A stretch of 64,000 nt of DNA from Bradyrhizobium sp. CCBAU 51765 (GTDB lineage Bacteria; Pseudomonadota; Alphaproteobacteria; Rhizobiales; Xanthobacteraceae): contig NZ_CP030038.1 in the NCBI RefSeq assembly GCF_015291725.1, forward strand, positions 1,105,001 to 1,169,000, read 5' to 3'. The notes under the pieces are model-generated. The model did not search any database. It was given only the letters and a program-made list of their open reading frames with translations, and was not told where the DNA came from. Each line of letters starts with the position of its first letter. Within the stretch, counting starts at the first letter, position 1. A program made the position numbers and the translations under genes. Shown in pieces: positions 34,341 to 42,209 of this stretch.

Positions 34341-34366
34341 GGAACCTTCTATAAGGGGTGACCGTT
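34341..34366 (+). promoter_or_regulatory. EcfG-dependent promoter of sodB
   Basis: GGAAC (34341-34345), 17-nt spacer, CGTT (34363-34366): a perfect match to the general-stress-response consensus, ending 35 nt before the sodB start codon. EcfG, NepR and PhyR are encoded in the same window. Direct control is inferred. Confidence 0.75.
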
Positions 34367-34401
34367 AGAACTCGTTCCCCACCAGTTGCGGACAAGAACC
34401 C

Positions 34402-34998
34402 ATGACCTTTACGCTGCCCCCACTCCCTTACGCCTATGACGCCCTCGGCCAGTATATGTCGAAGGAGACGCTGGAATATCATCACGACAAGCATCATCAG
34501 GCCTACGTCACCAACGGCAACAACGCGCTCAAGGGAACCGAATGGGAAGGCAAGTCCCTTGAAGAGATCGTCAAGGGCTCGTTCGGCAAGAACCCCGCGG
34601 TGTTCAACAATGCCGGCCAGCACTACAACCACATCCACTTCTGGAGCTGGATGAAGCCCAATGGCGGCGGCACCAAGCTGCCGGGCAAGCTCGAGAAGAA
34701 GATCAACGAGGACCTCGGCGGCTTCGAGAAGTTCAAGACCGACTTCCAGGCGGCCGGCGTCGGCCAGTTCGGCTCCGGCTGGTGCTGGCTCCAGGTCAAG
34801 AACGGCAAGCTCGAAATCTCCAAGACCCCGAATGGCGAGAATCCGCTGGTGCACGGCGCCACCCCGATCCTCGGCTGCGACGTCTGGGAGCACTCCTACT
34901 ACATCGACTATCGCAACCGCCGCCCCGACTATCTCAAGGCGTTCGTCGAGAACCTCGTGAACTGGGAATACGTGGAGTCCCTGTTCGAGAAGGCGTAA
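34402..34998 (+). CDS. sodB: superoxide dismutase (Fe/Mn)
   Basis: A 198-residue Fe/Mn superoxide dismutase that converts superoxide to hydrogen peroxide and oxygen in the cytosol. Ligand motifs are YHHDKHHQAYV (His about 27), NNAGQHYNHIHFW (His about 74-80), and DVWEHSYYIDYRNRR (Asp and His). Spacing cannot fully separate iron from manganese use. Length is normal. A consensus EcfG promoter precedes it and a T-tailed terminator follows, so it is a single-gene unit. Confidence 0.95.
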   Translation: MTFTLPPLPYAYDALGQYMSKETLEYHHDKHHQAYVTNGNNALKGTEWEGKSLEEIVKGSFGKNPAVFNNAGQHYNHIHFWSWMKPNGGGTKLPGKLEKKINEDLGGFEKFKTDFQAAGVGQFGSGWCWLQVKNGKLEISKTPNGENPLVHGATPILGCDVWEHSYYIDYRNRRPDYLKAFVENLVNWEYVESLFEKA

Positions 34999-35008
34999 GT
35001 TTCACTCC

Positions 35009-35086
35009 GTCATCCCGGGGCGATGCGCAGCATCGAACCCGGGATCTCGAGATTCCGGGTTCGCACTTCGTGCGCCCCGGAATGAC
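35009..35086. repeat. interspersed palindromic repeat, GTCATTCCGGGGCG family
   Basis: Begins GTCATCCCGGGGCGATGCGC and ends CGCCCCGGAATGAC, immediately downstream of sodB and before its terminator. Confidence 0.86.
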
Positions 35087-35091
35087 AAAGA

Positions 35092-35118
35092 GGCGGTCGC
35101 ATCAGCGGCCGCCTTTTT
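35092..35118 (+). terminator. intrinsic terminator of sodB
   Basis: Stem GGCGGTCGC / GCGGCCGCC (one G-T wobble), 4-nt loop, followed by TTTTT. Confidence 0.88.
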
Positions 35119-35232
35119 GCTGTGCGGAATTGCCCTGCACGGTGCGCGTATCGACCTGTGATCGTTCCGTTTGCATCGCCCGGCCGGCGCTTCTAATCAG
35201 AACGGGCATCCCCTCGATCCGACCCGAGCCCG

Positions 35233-35844
35233 TTGTCAGAACCTTCCCCGAAAGACCCGGCGCCTGCCGAGGACGCAGACTCCGAGCCGCGGCCGGGGCG
35301 TGTGCGCAAGCCGATCGGCTGGTCGACCATCATCATTGCGGTCCTGGTGACGGTGAGCGCGGGACTGGTCTGGCGGCGTGACGGTGCCGACGGCGTCCTC
35401 GACATTCTCACCCATGACCTGTCGCTGTTCGGCGGCATCCTGCCGCGCGTGCTGGCCGGTTGCCTGCTCGGCGCCTTCATCTCCGAGATCCTGCCTCACG
35501 AGAAAGTCTCGCGCTCGCTGGGGCCGAAATCCGGCCTGATGGGCCTTCTGATCGGCACCGCCTTCGGCGCGATCCTGCCGGGCGGCCCCTTCACCGCCTA
35601 TCCCGTGGCGAGCGCGCTGCTCGCGGTCGGCGCCGATTTCGGCGCCACCATCGCCATGGTCGTGAGCTGGACCCTGATCGGCTACGGCCGGGCGGTCGCC
35701 TGGGAGATCCCGATCATGGGCACCGATTTCACGCTGTGGCGGATCATCATCTCGCTGCCGCTGCCGGTGCTGGCGGGTGCCCTCGGCCGCTTCGTCTATG
35801 TCAGGCTCTATCCGAAGCCACTCGCGAAGGACGACGAGAATTGA
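35233..35844 (+). CDS. half-size permease (ArsP/DUF318-like), first subunit
   Basis: A 203-residue membrane protein with a charged N-terminus and about four to five hydrophobic segments. It contains ILPGGPFTAYPVASAL and SWTLIGYGRAVAWEIPIMG, which recur in modified form in the next protein. The initiation codon appears to be TTG at 35233. The stop overlaps the next start (TTGA). Full-length ArsP-type permeases have two such halves in one chain, so the two products probably assemble as a heterodimer. The substrate is unknown; the position just upstream of the zinc operon suggests a metal or metalloid. Confidence 0.7.
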   Translation: MSEPSPKDPAPAEDADSEPRPGRVRKPIGWSTIIIAVLVTVSAGLVWRRDGADGVLDILTHDLSLFGGILPRVLAGCLLGAFISEILPHEKVSRSLGPKSGLMGLLIGTAFGAILPGGPFTAYPVASALLAVGADFGATIAMVVSWTLIGYGRAVAWEIPIMGTDFTLWRIIISLPLPVLAGALGRFVYVRLYPKPLAKDDEN

Positions 35845-36341
35845 GCGCGGCGCTTCTGATCGACATCCTGTTGTGGGGCTCTGTGCTGGGCGTCGGCCTG
35901 ATCGCTTTCCGCCGCGGCCCTCCCGTGTTCATGGCCTCGCTCCGCGAAGGCTCGATGGACTTCATCAACATCGTGCCGCGGATCGCGCTGGGTGTGATCG
36001 GCTCCGGCTACATCGCCGCCATCATCCCGCAGGAGGTGATCACCGGATGGCTGGGCCCGGACAGCGGCTGGCTCGGGGTCGCAACTGCCGTGGTGGCCGG
36101 TGCGGCCACGCCCGGTGGTCCCGTGGTTGGCTTCTCCATCGGCACCGTGGCGCTGAAGTCCGGCGGCGGGATGCCCCAGGTGGTCGCCTATGTCGTCGCC
36201 TGGGCACTGTTCGCCTTTCAGCGCGTGATCTTGTGGGAAATCCCGTTCATGCCGGCCCGTTTCGTCTGGTTCCGCTGCGCCGTGTCCGTGCCATTCCCGT
36301 TCGTGGCCGCCGCCATCGCGATGGTGATCGGCAAGCCCTGA
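35841..36341 (+). CDS. half-size permease (ArsP/DUF318-like), second subunit
   Basis: A 166-residue membrane protein starting at TTG 35841, overlapping the previous stop by 3 nt. It has three to four hydrophobic segments and the motifs GAATPGGPVVGFSIG and AWALFAFQRVILWEIPFMP, parallel to the first subunit. The Cys residues found in many ArsP-type permeases are replaced by Gly in both proteins. A Zur-like site lies directly downstream, so this pair is not itself within that operon. Confidence 0.7.
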   Translation: MSAALLIDILLWGSVLGVGLIAFRRGPPVFMASLREGSMDFINIVPRIALGVIGSGYIAAIIPQEVITGWLGPDSGWLGVATAVVAGAATPGGPVVGFSIGTVALKSGGGMPQVVAYVVAWALFAFQRVILWEIPFMPARFVWFRCAVSVPFPFVAAAIAMVIGKP

Positions 36342-36360
36342 GCCCGGCGTGGACAGCGGG

Positions 36361-36379
36361 AATGTTATAATATAACGTT
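36361..36379 (+). promoter_or_regulatory. Zur-type operator overlapping a -10 element
   Basis: The perfect palindrome GTTATAATATAAC (36364-36376) lies within AATGTTATAATATAACGTT. It matches the core of alphaproteobacterial Zur boxes. A TATAAT -10 is embedded at 36366-36371. Repressor binding would block the promoter of the His-rich gene and the zinc importer. Zur itself is not in the window. Confidence 0.78.
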
Positions 36380-36385
36380 CTCGGC

Positions 36386-36622
36386 ATGGTTCCCGTCGCG
36401 TCCCGCGCCCAGCATCATGACCATGTCCAGGGCCACGCCCTTGGCCACGGGCATTCGCATGGGCGCGACCACAGCCATGCCCATGTCCATGATGCGACGT
36501 CTCCGCATCCGGCCCAGGCGGCGCGCTGGTCGATCCTGCGCATGACCGTGGCAGGCCGCCTCGCGGCCGCGGCCGCCGTTTGTGCCGTGCTCTGGGGCAT
36601 CGTTTTTCTGGCGATGAGGTGA
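36386..36622 (+). CDS. His-rich single-span membrane microprotein
   Basis: A 78-residue protein. Residues 10-35 contain a dense His cluster (QHHDHVQGHALGHGHSHGRD and HSHAHVHD), followed by one hydrophobic helix (LAAAAAVCAVLWGIVFLAM) at the C-terminus. It begins only 10 nt after the Zur box with no clear Shine-Dalgarno sequence, so the message has a very short leader or is leaderless. It ends 2 nt before znuC. A metal-buffering or zinc-delivery role at the membrane is inferred from composition and context; I know no named family. Confidence 0.7.
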   Translation: MVPVASRAQHHDHVQGHALGHGHSHGRDHSHAHVHDATSPHPAQAARWSILRMTVAGRLAAAAAVCAVLWGIVFLAMR

Positions 36623-36624
36623 GG

Positions 36625-37380
36625 ATGGCGGCGCTGCATTTCCACAACGTCACGCTGGGCTATGACCGTCATCCGGCGGTGCACCATCTCAGCGGCGAGG
36701 TCGCCCCGGGTGCGCTTGTCGCGGTGATCGGCCCGAACGGCGCCGGCAAGTCGACCCTGCTGCGCGGCATCGTCGGCATCCTCAAGCCGCTCGCGGGCAG
36801 CATCCATCTCGGTGGTCTCGATGCCCGCGACATCGCCTATCTGCCGCAGAGCGTGGAGATCGACCGCAGCTTCCCGATCTCGGTGTTCGATTTCGTCGGC
36901 ACCGGGTTGTGGCGCGCGACCGGTCTGTTCGGCGGAATCGGCAGGGCTGCCCGCGAGAAGATCCTCGGCGCGATCGCGTCCGTCGGCCTCAATGGATTCG
37001 AGAACCGCCCGATCGGCACGCTCTCGGGCGGCCAGATGCAGCGTGTGCTGTTCGCGCGCGTGCTGCTCCAGGACGCGAGCCTGATCGTGCTCGACGAGCC
37101 CTTCAACGCCATCGACACCAAGACAACGGCCGATCTGCTTGCGCTGGTGAAACGATGGCATGGCGAAGGCCGCACCGTGCTCGCCGCGCTGCATGACATG
37201 GAGATGGTGCGCAACCATTTCAGCGACACGCTGGTGCTGGCGCGCGGCCCCGTGGCATGGGGCCCGACCGCGGAGGTGCTGACGCCGGAAAACCTGATCG
37301 TCGCGATGCGGATGTGCGAGGCCTTCGACGACAGCGCCGCGGCCTGCGCGGCCGATGATGTCAGCTCGCGGGCGGCTTGA
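36625..37380 (+). CDS. znuC: zinc ABC transporter ATP-binding protein
   Basis: A 251-residue ABC ATPase: Walker A GPNGAGKST (about residues 38-46), signature LSGGQMQR, Walker B LIVLDEPF, and the switch His in LHD. It resembles the manganese/zinc/iron (MZT) importer ATPases. GAGGTGAGG precedes the ATG at 36625. It is the first gene of a C-B-A ordered importer under the upstream Zur box. Confidence 0.9.
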   Translation: MAALHFHNVTLGYDRHPAVHHLSGEVAPGALVAVIGPNGAGKSTLLRGIVGILKPLAGSIHLGGLDARDIAYLPQSVEIDRSFPISVFDFVGTGLWRATGLFGGIGRAAREKILGAIASVGLNGFENRPIGTLSGGQMQRVLFARVLLQDASLIVLDEPFNAIDTKTTADLLALVKRWHGEGRTVLAALHDMEMVRNHFSDTLVLARGPVAWGPTAEVLTPENLIVAMRMCEAFDDSAAACAADDVSSRAA

Positions 37381-37386
37381 TGTCCG

Positions 37387-38256
37387 ATGATCTATGACGC
37401 GCTGATCGGTCCGTTCACCGAATTCGAGTTCATGCGGCGGGCGCTCGCCGCCGTGATCGCGCTGGCGCTGGCGGGCGCGCCGATCGGCGTATTCCTGATG
37501 CTGCGACGGATGAGCCTCGTCGGCGATGCCATGGCGCACGCGATTCTGCCCGGCGCGGCCGTCGGATTCCTGCTCTCGGGCCTCAGTCTGTTCGCGATGA
37601 CGGCCGGCGGCCTGATCGCCGGTTTCGCCGTTGCGATCCTCGCCGGCGTGGTCGCCCGTTCGACCGGGCTGAAGGAGGACGCGTCGCTTGCGACTTTCTA
37701 TCTGGCATCGCTTGCACTCGGCGTCACCATCGTCTCGATCAAGGGCACGAATATCGACCTGCTGCACGTGCTGTTCGGCAACATCCTCGCAATGGACGAT
37801 CAGACGCTGCTGGTGGTCGCCTTCAATGCCACGGTGACGCTGCTGGTGCTCGCGGTGATCTACCGCCCGCTGGTGATCGAGAGCGTTGATCCCTTGTTTT
37901 TGCGAACCGTGAGCCGCGCCGGCGGCCCCGCGCATCTCGCCTTCCTCGCGCTCGTCGTCATCAACCTCGTCAACGGCTTTCAGGCGCTCGGCACGCTGCT
38001 TGCGGTCGGACTCATGATCCTGCCCGCGGGCACTGCCCGGTTCTGGTCGCGCGATCTGACCACGATGATCTGCATCGCAGTCGTCGCTGCCGCGGTCTCG
38101 GGCTATGCGGGGCTCGTGCTGTCGTTCCAGACCCGTGTGCCGTCAGGCCCCGCCATCATCCTCGTGGCGACGATGCTCTACATCGTCTCCGTCCTGTTCG
38201 GCCGCGTCGGCGGCATCGTCCGGCAACTGTTTCCCGGCCGGCACCTGGAAGCATGA
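37387..38256 (+). CDS. znuB: zinc ABC transporter permease
   Basis: A 289-residue inner-membrane permease of the ABC-3 family with about eight to nine hydrophobic segments and the cytoplasmic motif GDAMAHAILPGAAVGFLL that contacts the ATPase. It starts 6 nt after znuC and overlaps the binding-protein gene by 4 nt (ATGA), so all three are coupled. Confidence 0.9.
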   Translation: MIYDALIGPFTEFEFMRRALAAVIALALAGAPIGVFLMLRRMSLVGDAMAHAILPGAAVGFLLSGLSLFAMTAGGLIAGFAVAILAGVVARSTGLKEDASLATFYLASLALGVTIVSIKGTNIDLLHVLFGNILAMDDQTLLVVAFNATVTLLVLAVIYRPLVIESVDPLFLRTVSRAGGPAHLAFLALVVINLVNGFQALGTLLAVGLMILPAGTARFWSRDLTTMICIAVVAAAVSGYAGLVLSFQTRVPSGPAIILVATMLYIVSVLFGRVGGIVRQLFPGRHLEA

Positions 38257-39122
38257 CGATGCGGCTCATCCTGTTTTGTGCGCTGTTGCTGATCGCCGCG
38301 CCGCTGCATGCCGCGGAGCGGCTCAACGTCGTCGCGAGCTTCTCGATCCTCGGCGATTTCGTCCGCAACATCGGTGGTGACCGCATCAATCTGACGACGC
38401 TGGTCGGCGCGGACGGCGACGTCCACGTCTACACGCCGGCCCCCGCCGACGCGAAGCGGGTCGCGGATGCAAGGCTCGTCATCGTCAATGGACTCGGCCT
38501 CGAGGGCTGGCTGCCGCGTCTCGTCCAATCCTCCGGCAGCAAGGCAACGGTCGTCGTTGCCAGTGGCGGCATCGCGCCTCTGAAGCTCGGCTCAGCCGCG
38601 GATCCCCACGCCTGGCAGTCTGTCCCGAACGCCAGGATCTATGTGACCGACATCGCCAATGCATTGGCCGCCGCCGACCCGGCTGAGGCGGACTTCTTCC
38701 GCAGCCAGGCCAAGGCCTATCTGGAAAAGCTCGAAACGCTGGACCGAGATGTCCGCGACGCCGTGGCGAAGATCCCGCCGGACCGGCGCAAGGTGATCTC
38801 CACCCACGACGCTTTCGGCTATTTTTCCGCCGAGTACGGTATCCGGTTCATCGCCCCCCTGGGCGTCTCCACCGAAACCGAACCCAGCGCGCGCGACATC
38901 GCGGCCATCATCAGCCAGATCAAGGCCCAGAAAATTCCGGCCGTGTTCCTGGAAAATATCAGCGACGACCGCCTGATCCGCCGGATCGCGGCCGAGAGCG
39001 GCGCCAGGGTCGGCGGGACCCTGATTTCGGACAGTTTGACCGGCGAAAAGGGGCCTGCACCCACTTACATTGACATGGTCAGGCACAATATAAAGGCCCT
39101 GACCAGCGCGCTTGACCATTAG
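38253..39122 (+). CDS. znuA: zinc/metal ABC transporter substrate-binding protein
   Basis: A 289-residue periplasmic cluster A-I binding protein with signal peptide (LILFCALLLIAAPLHA). Likely metal ligands are His in GDVHVY, His in ADPHAW, His in STHDAFGY and Asp in LISDSL. The His/Asp-rich flexible loop of canonical ZnuA proteins is absent, a feature shared with AztC-type proteins. Zinc is favoured by the Zur box; manganese is the main alternative for this family. Confidence 0.85.
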   Translation: MTMRLILFCALLLIAAPLHAAERLNVVASFSILGDFVRNIGGDRINLTTLVGADGDVHVYTPAPADAKRVADARLVIVNGLGLEGWLPRLVQSSGSKATVVVASGGIAPLKLGSAADPHAWQSVPNARIYVTDIANALAAADPAEADFFRSQAKAYLEKLETLDRDVRDAVAKIPPDRRKVISTHDAFGYFSAEYGIRFIAPLGVSTETEPSARDIAAIISQIKAQKIPAVFLENISDDRLIRRIAAESGARVGGTLISDSLTGEKGPAPTYIDMVRHNIKALTSALDH

Positions 39123-39176
39123 GGCAGGGGCCACCCCGCCTCGCGTCGCGCGACAAGCCCGAAGTCCGGAGTTGTT

Positions 39177-40223
39177 ATGTCTGAAGCGACCTCCCAAAAG
39201 ATTCCCGTGACTGTCCTGACCGGCTATCTCGGAGCCGGCAAGACCACGCTCCTCAACCGCATCCTGTCCGAAAACCACGGCAAGAAATACGCCGTCATCG
39301 TCAACGAATTCGGCGAAATCGGCATCGACAACGACCTCATCATCGGCGCCGATGAGGAAGTGTTCGAGATGAACAATGGCTGCATCTGCTGCACCGTGCG
39401 CGGCGACCTGGTCCGCATCATGGACGGACTGATGAAGCGCAAGGGCAAGTTCGACGCCATCATTGTCGAGACCACGGGTCTCGCCGATCCGGCGCCGGTC
39501 GCCCAGACATTCTTCGTCGACGAGGACGTGCAGAAGAACGCACGGCTCGACGCGGTGGTCACGGTCGCCGACGCAAAGTGGCTGTCCGACCGGCTCAAGG
39601 ATGCACCCGAGGCCAAGAACCAGATCGCCTTTGCCGACGTGATCGTCCTGAACAAGACCGACCTCGTCTCCAAGGGCGAGCTCGCCGAGGTCGAGGCCCG
39701 CATTCGCGGCATCAACCCCTATGCGAAGCTTCACCGCACCGAGCGCTGCTCGGTCGCCCTGGCCGACGTGCTCGACCGCGGCGCGTTCGACCTCGACCGC
39801 ATCCTCGACATCGAGCCGGACTTCCTGGAGGCCGACGATCATGACCACGACCATGATCATCACCATCACGGCCACGACCATCACCACCATGATCACGGCC
39901 ACGGCCTGAAGCACTATCACGACGAGGAGATGCAGTCGCTCTCGCTCAAGACCGACAAGCCGCTCGATCCGAATGTGTTCATGCCCTGGCTCCAGAACCT
40001 GGTGCAGGTCGAGGGCGGCAAGATCCTGCGCTCCAAGGGCATCCTCGCCTTCCACGACGACGACGACCGCTACGTCTTCCAGGGCGTCCACATGATGCTG
40101 GAGGGCGACCACCAGCGGAAGTGGAAGGAGGGTGAGCCGCGCGAGAGCCGCCTCGTCTTCATCGGCCGCGAATTGCCGGAAGAGGCCATCCGCAAGGGTT
40201 TCGAGAGCTGCATCGTCTCGTGA
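39177..40223 (+). CDS. COG0523 (CobW/ZigA-like) zinc GTPase with His-rich insert
   Basis: A 348-residue G3E GTPase: Walker A GYLGAGKTTLL near residue 15, metal-binding CxCC motif in NNGCICCTVRGD, and NKTDL guanine-specificity motif. A His/Asp-rich stretch lies near residues 221-245, before the C-terminal CobW domain (FQGVHMMLEGDH). Such proteins hand zinc to target apoproteins under starvation. It starts 54 nt after znuA with GGAG upstream. The stop overlaps the start of the WD40 gene by one nucleotide, so the two products are made together. Confidence 0.9.
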   Translation: MSEATSQKIPVTVLTGYLGAGKTTLLNRILSENHGKKYAVIVNEFGEIGIDNDLIIGADEEVFEMNNGCICCTVRGDLVRIMDGLMKRKGKFDAIIVETTGLADPAPVAQTFFVDEDVQKNARLDAVVTVADAKWLSDRLKDAPEAKNQIAFADVIVLNKTDLVSKGELAEVEARIRGINPYAKLHRTERCSVALADVLDRGAFDLDRILDIEPDFLEADDHDHDHDHHHHGHDHHHHDHGHGLKHYHDEEMQSLSLKTDKPLDPNVFMPWLQNLVQVEGGKILRSKGILAFHDDDDRYVFQGVHMMLEGDHQRKWKEGEPRESRLVFIGRELPEEAIRKGFESCIVS

Positions 40224-41242
40224 TGAAAGAGTTCACGCCGCCTCCCGATTCCGGCTCGATCGTCTCCGTCACCGACCGCGTCAAGCCTGTTACGCTCGGC
40301 ATGGCGGTGACCTCGGTGCATTTCCTTGGCCCCCGCGCTGCTTTCGTCGGTGGCGAGGAGAATGTTGCGTTCGTCGATGGCAAAGGCGAGATCGCCACGG
40401 TTGCCGTGCACAGCGGCGGCATTCTCTCGACCGCTTCCGACGGCAAGCGCCTCGTGATGGGCGGCGACGACGGCAAGGTCGTCTCGCTCGACGCCAAGGG
40501 CGAGGTGACGCTGCTCGCCACCGACCCGAAGCGGCGCTGGATCGATGCGGTGGCGCTGCACGCCGACGGTGCCTTCGCCTGGTCGGCCGGCAAGACGGCC
40601 ACCGTCAAGAGCGGCAAGGCCGAGGAGAAGTCGCTCGAGGTGCCCTCGACCGTCGGCGGCCTTGCCTTCGCGCCGAAGGGCCTGCGGCTCGCGATCGCGC
40701 ATTACAACGGCGTGACGCTGTGGTTTCCGAACATGGCGGGATCAGCCGAATTCCTGCCCTGGGCCGGTTCGCATCATGGCGTCAGCTTCAGCCCGGACAA
40801 CAAATTCCTGGTCACCGCGATGCACGAGCCGGCGCTGCATGGCTGGCGGCTGGCCGACAACAGGCACATGCGCATGACCGGCTACCCCGGCCGGGTCCGC
40901 TCGATGTCCTGGAGCGCGGGCGGCAAGGGGCTCGCGACCTCGGGGGCCGACACCGTCATCGTATGGCCGTTCGGCAGCAAGGACGGCCCGATGGGCAAGG
41001 AGCCCGCAATACTCGCCCCGCTGCAGGCGCGCGTGTCGGTCGTCGCCTGCCATCCGAAGAATGATATCCTCGCCGCCGGCTACAGCGACGGCACGGTGCT
41101 GATGGTGCGCCTGGAGGATGGCGCCGAGATCCTGGTCCGCCGCAACGGCACGCCCCCTGTCGCCGCGATCGGCTGGAATGCGAAGGGCACGCTGCTGGCT
41201 TTCGCCGATGAAAATGGGGATGGCGGGCTTCTCGAGCTTTAA
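40223..41242 (+). CDS. cytosolic WD40-repeat protein
   Basis: A 339-residue beta-propeller protein, about seven blades. Repeats with WD-like ends include GLAFAPKGLRLAIAHYNGVTLWF, GVSFSPDNKFLVTA and SMSWSAGGKGLATSGADTVIVW. No signal peptide is visible. The gene is fused to the COG0523 GTPase by a TGATG overlap. Co-occurrence suggests a partner or chaperone for zinc transfer; periplasmic AztD is a precedent for a propeller metallochaperone, although it is a different protein in another compartment. Molecular function is unproven. Confidence 0.8.
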   Translation: MKEFTPPPDSGSIVSVTDRVKPVTLGMAVTSVHFLGPRAAFVGGEENVAFVDGKGEIATVAVHSGGILSTASDGKRLVMGGDDGKVVSLDAKGEVTLLATDPKRRWIDAVALHADGAFAWSAGKTATVKSGKAEEKSLEVPSTVGGLAFAPKGLRLAIAHYNGVTLWFPNMAGSAEFLPWAGSHHGVSFSPDNKFLVTAMHEPALHGWRLADNRHMRMTGYPGRVRSMSWSAGGKGLATSGADTVIVWPFGSKDGPMGKEPAILAPLQARVSVVACHPKNDILAAGYSDGTVLMVRLEDGAEILVRRNGTPPVAAIGWNAKGTLLAFADENGDGGLLEL

Positions 41243-41260
41243 TTCGTCATGGTTCCCGCC

Positions 41261-41363
41261 GTAGGGTGGGCAAAAGGCGCCCTTGCGCCGTACCCACCAT
41301 CTCTCTCAGCGAAGCAAAAGCGGTGGGCACGTCGCGCGAAGAACGCGCCTTTGCCCACCCTAC
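41261..41363. repeat. interspersed palindromic repeat, GTAGGGTGGGCAAA family
   Basis: Starts GTAGGGTGGGCAAAAGGCGC and ends TTTGCCCACCCTAC, between the WD40 and mgtC-like genes. Confidence 0.86.
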
Positions 41364-41391
41364 CGCATCTCTCAAACGGCGGCGCGGACAC

Positions 41392-42108
41392 ATGCGGTTT
41401 CTGACGACCTTCCAGCTTGCCGACTTCGGCGACACGCTGATCAGCCTGACCACGGCCTTCGTGCTGGGAACGCTGATCGGCGCCGAGCGGCAGTATCGCC
41501 AGCGCACCGCGGGCCTGCGCACCAACGTGCTGGTCGCGGTCGGCGCGGCCGCCTTCGTCGATCTCGCCATGCAGCTGGACGGCGCCGATGGCGCGGTGCG
41601 GGTGATCGCCTATGTCGTCTCCGGCATCGGCTTCCTGGGCGCCGGCGTCATCATGAAGCAGGGCATGGACGTGCGCGGCCTCAACACCGCGGCGACGCTG
41701 TGGGCCTCGGCTGCGGTCGGCTCCTGCGCCGGCGCCGACATGATCGCGCAGGCGGCCGCCCTGACCGTGTTCGTCATCGCCGGCAACACCATGCTGCGCC
41801 CGCTGGTCAATGCCATCAATCGCATTCCCCTGAACGAGAAGGCGCTGGAGGCGAGCTACTATTTCAAGCTCGCTGTTGCGGCCGACGCTCTTCCGGATAT
41901 GCGCGACCGGCTCGTCGAGAAGCTCGAGGCCGCGAAATATTCGGTGGCCGATATCGACGTGGCCGAAATCGGCGAGGACGTTCTCGAGATCGCCGCACGG
42001 CTGGTTGCGACCGCGGTCGATCCGAACGAGCTGAACGCGGTGGCGACAGATCTCCAGCATTTGCCGGGCGTGCGCCACGCCACCTGGGAGGTCAGCACGA
42101 CCGATTGA
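41392..42108 (+). CDS. MgtC/SapB family membrane protein
   Basis: A 238-residue protein. The N-terminal MgtC domain has four to five hydrophobic helices with the family motifs LGTLIGAERQYRQRTAGLRTN and GIGFLGAGVIMKQG and GLNTAATLWASAAVG. The C-terminal 80 residues form a soluble alpha/beta domain. Members modulate magnesium or phosphate homeostasis and the F-ATPase in several bacteria. The start at 41392 excludes the upstream repeat. Confidence 0.88.
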   Translation: MRFLTTFQLADFGDTLISLTTAFVLGTLIGAERQYRQRTAGLRTNVLVAVGAAAFVDLAMQLDGADGAVRVIAYVVSGIGFLGAGVIMKQGMDVRGLNTAATLWASAAVGSCAGADMIAQAAALTVFVIAGNTMLRPLVNAINRIPLNEKALEASYYFKLAVAADALPDMRDRLVEKLEAAKYSVADIDVAEIGEDVLEIAARLVATAVDPNELNAVATDLQHLPGVRHATWEVSTTD

Positions 42109-42156
42109 GCGCGGCGTTTTGGCGCGCAAGGGGCGGGTTCCCGCTTCTTCGGCCCT

Positions 42157-42181
42157 GGAACCGGCGGGCCTCGGTTTCGTT
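42157..42181 (+). promoter_or_regulatory. EcfG-dependent promoter
   Basis: GGAAC (42157-42161), 16-nt spacer, CGTT (42178-42181): a perfect consensus match. The predicted start of transcription is about 20 nt before the ATG at 42210. Confidence 0.68.
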
Positions 42182-42209
42182 GATTCCGCGGACAAAGGCG
42201 GTGATCGAT

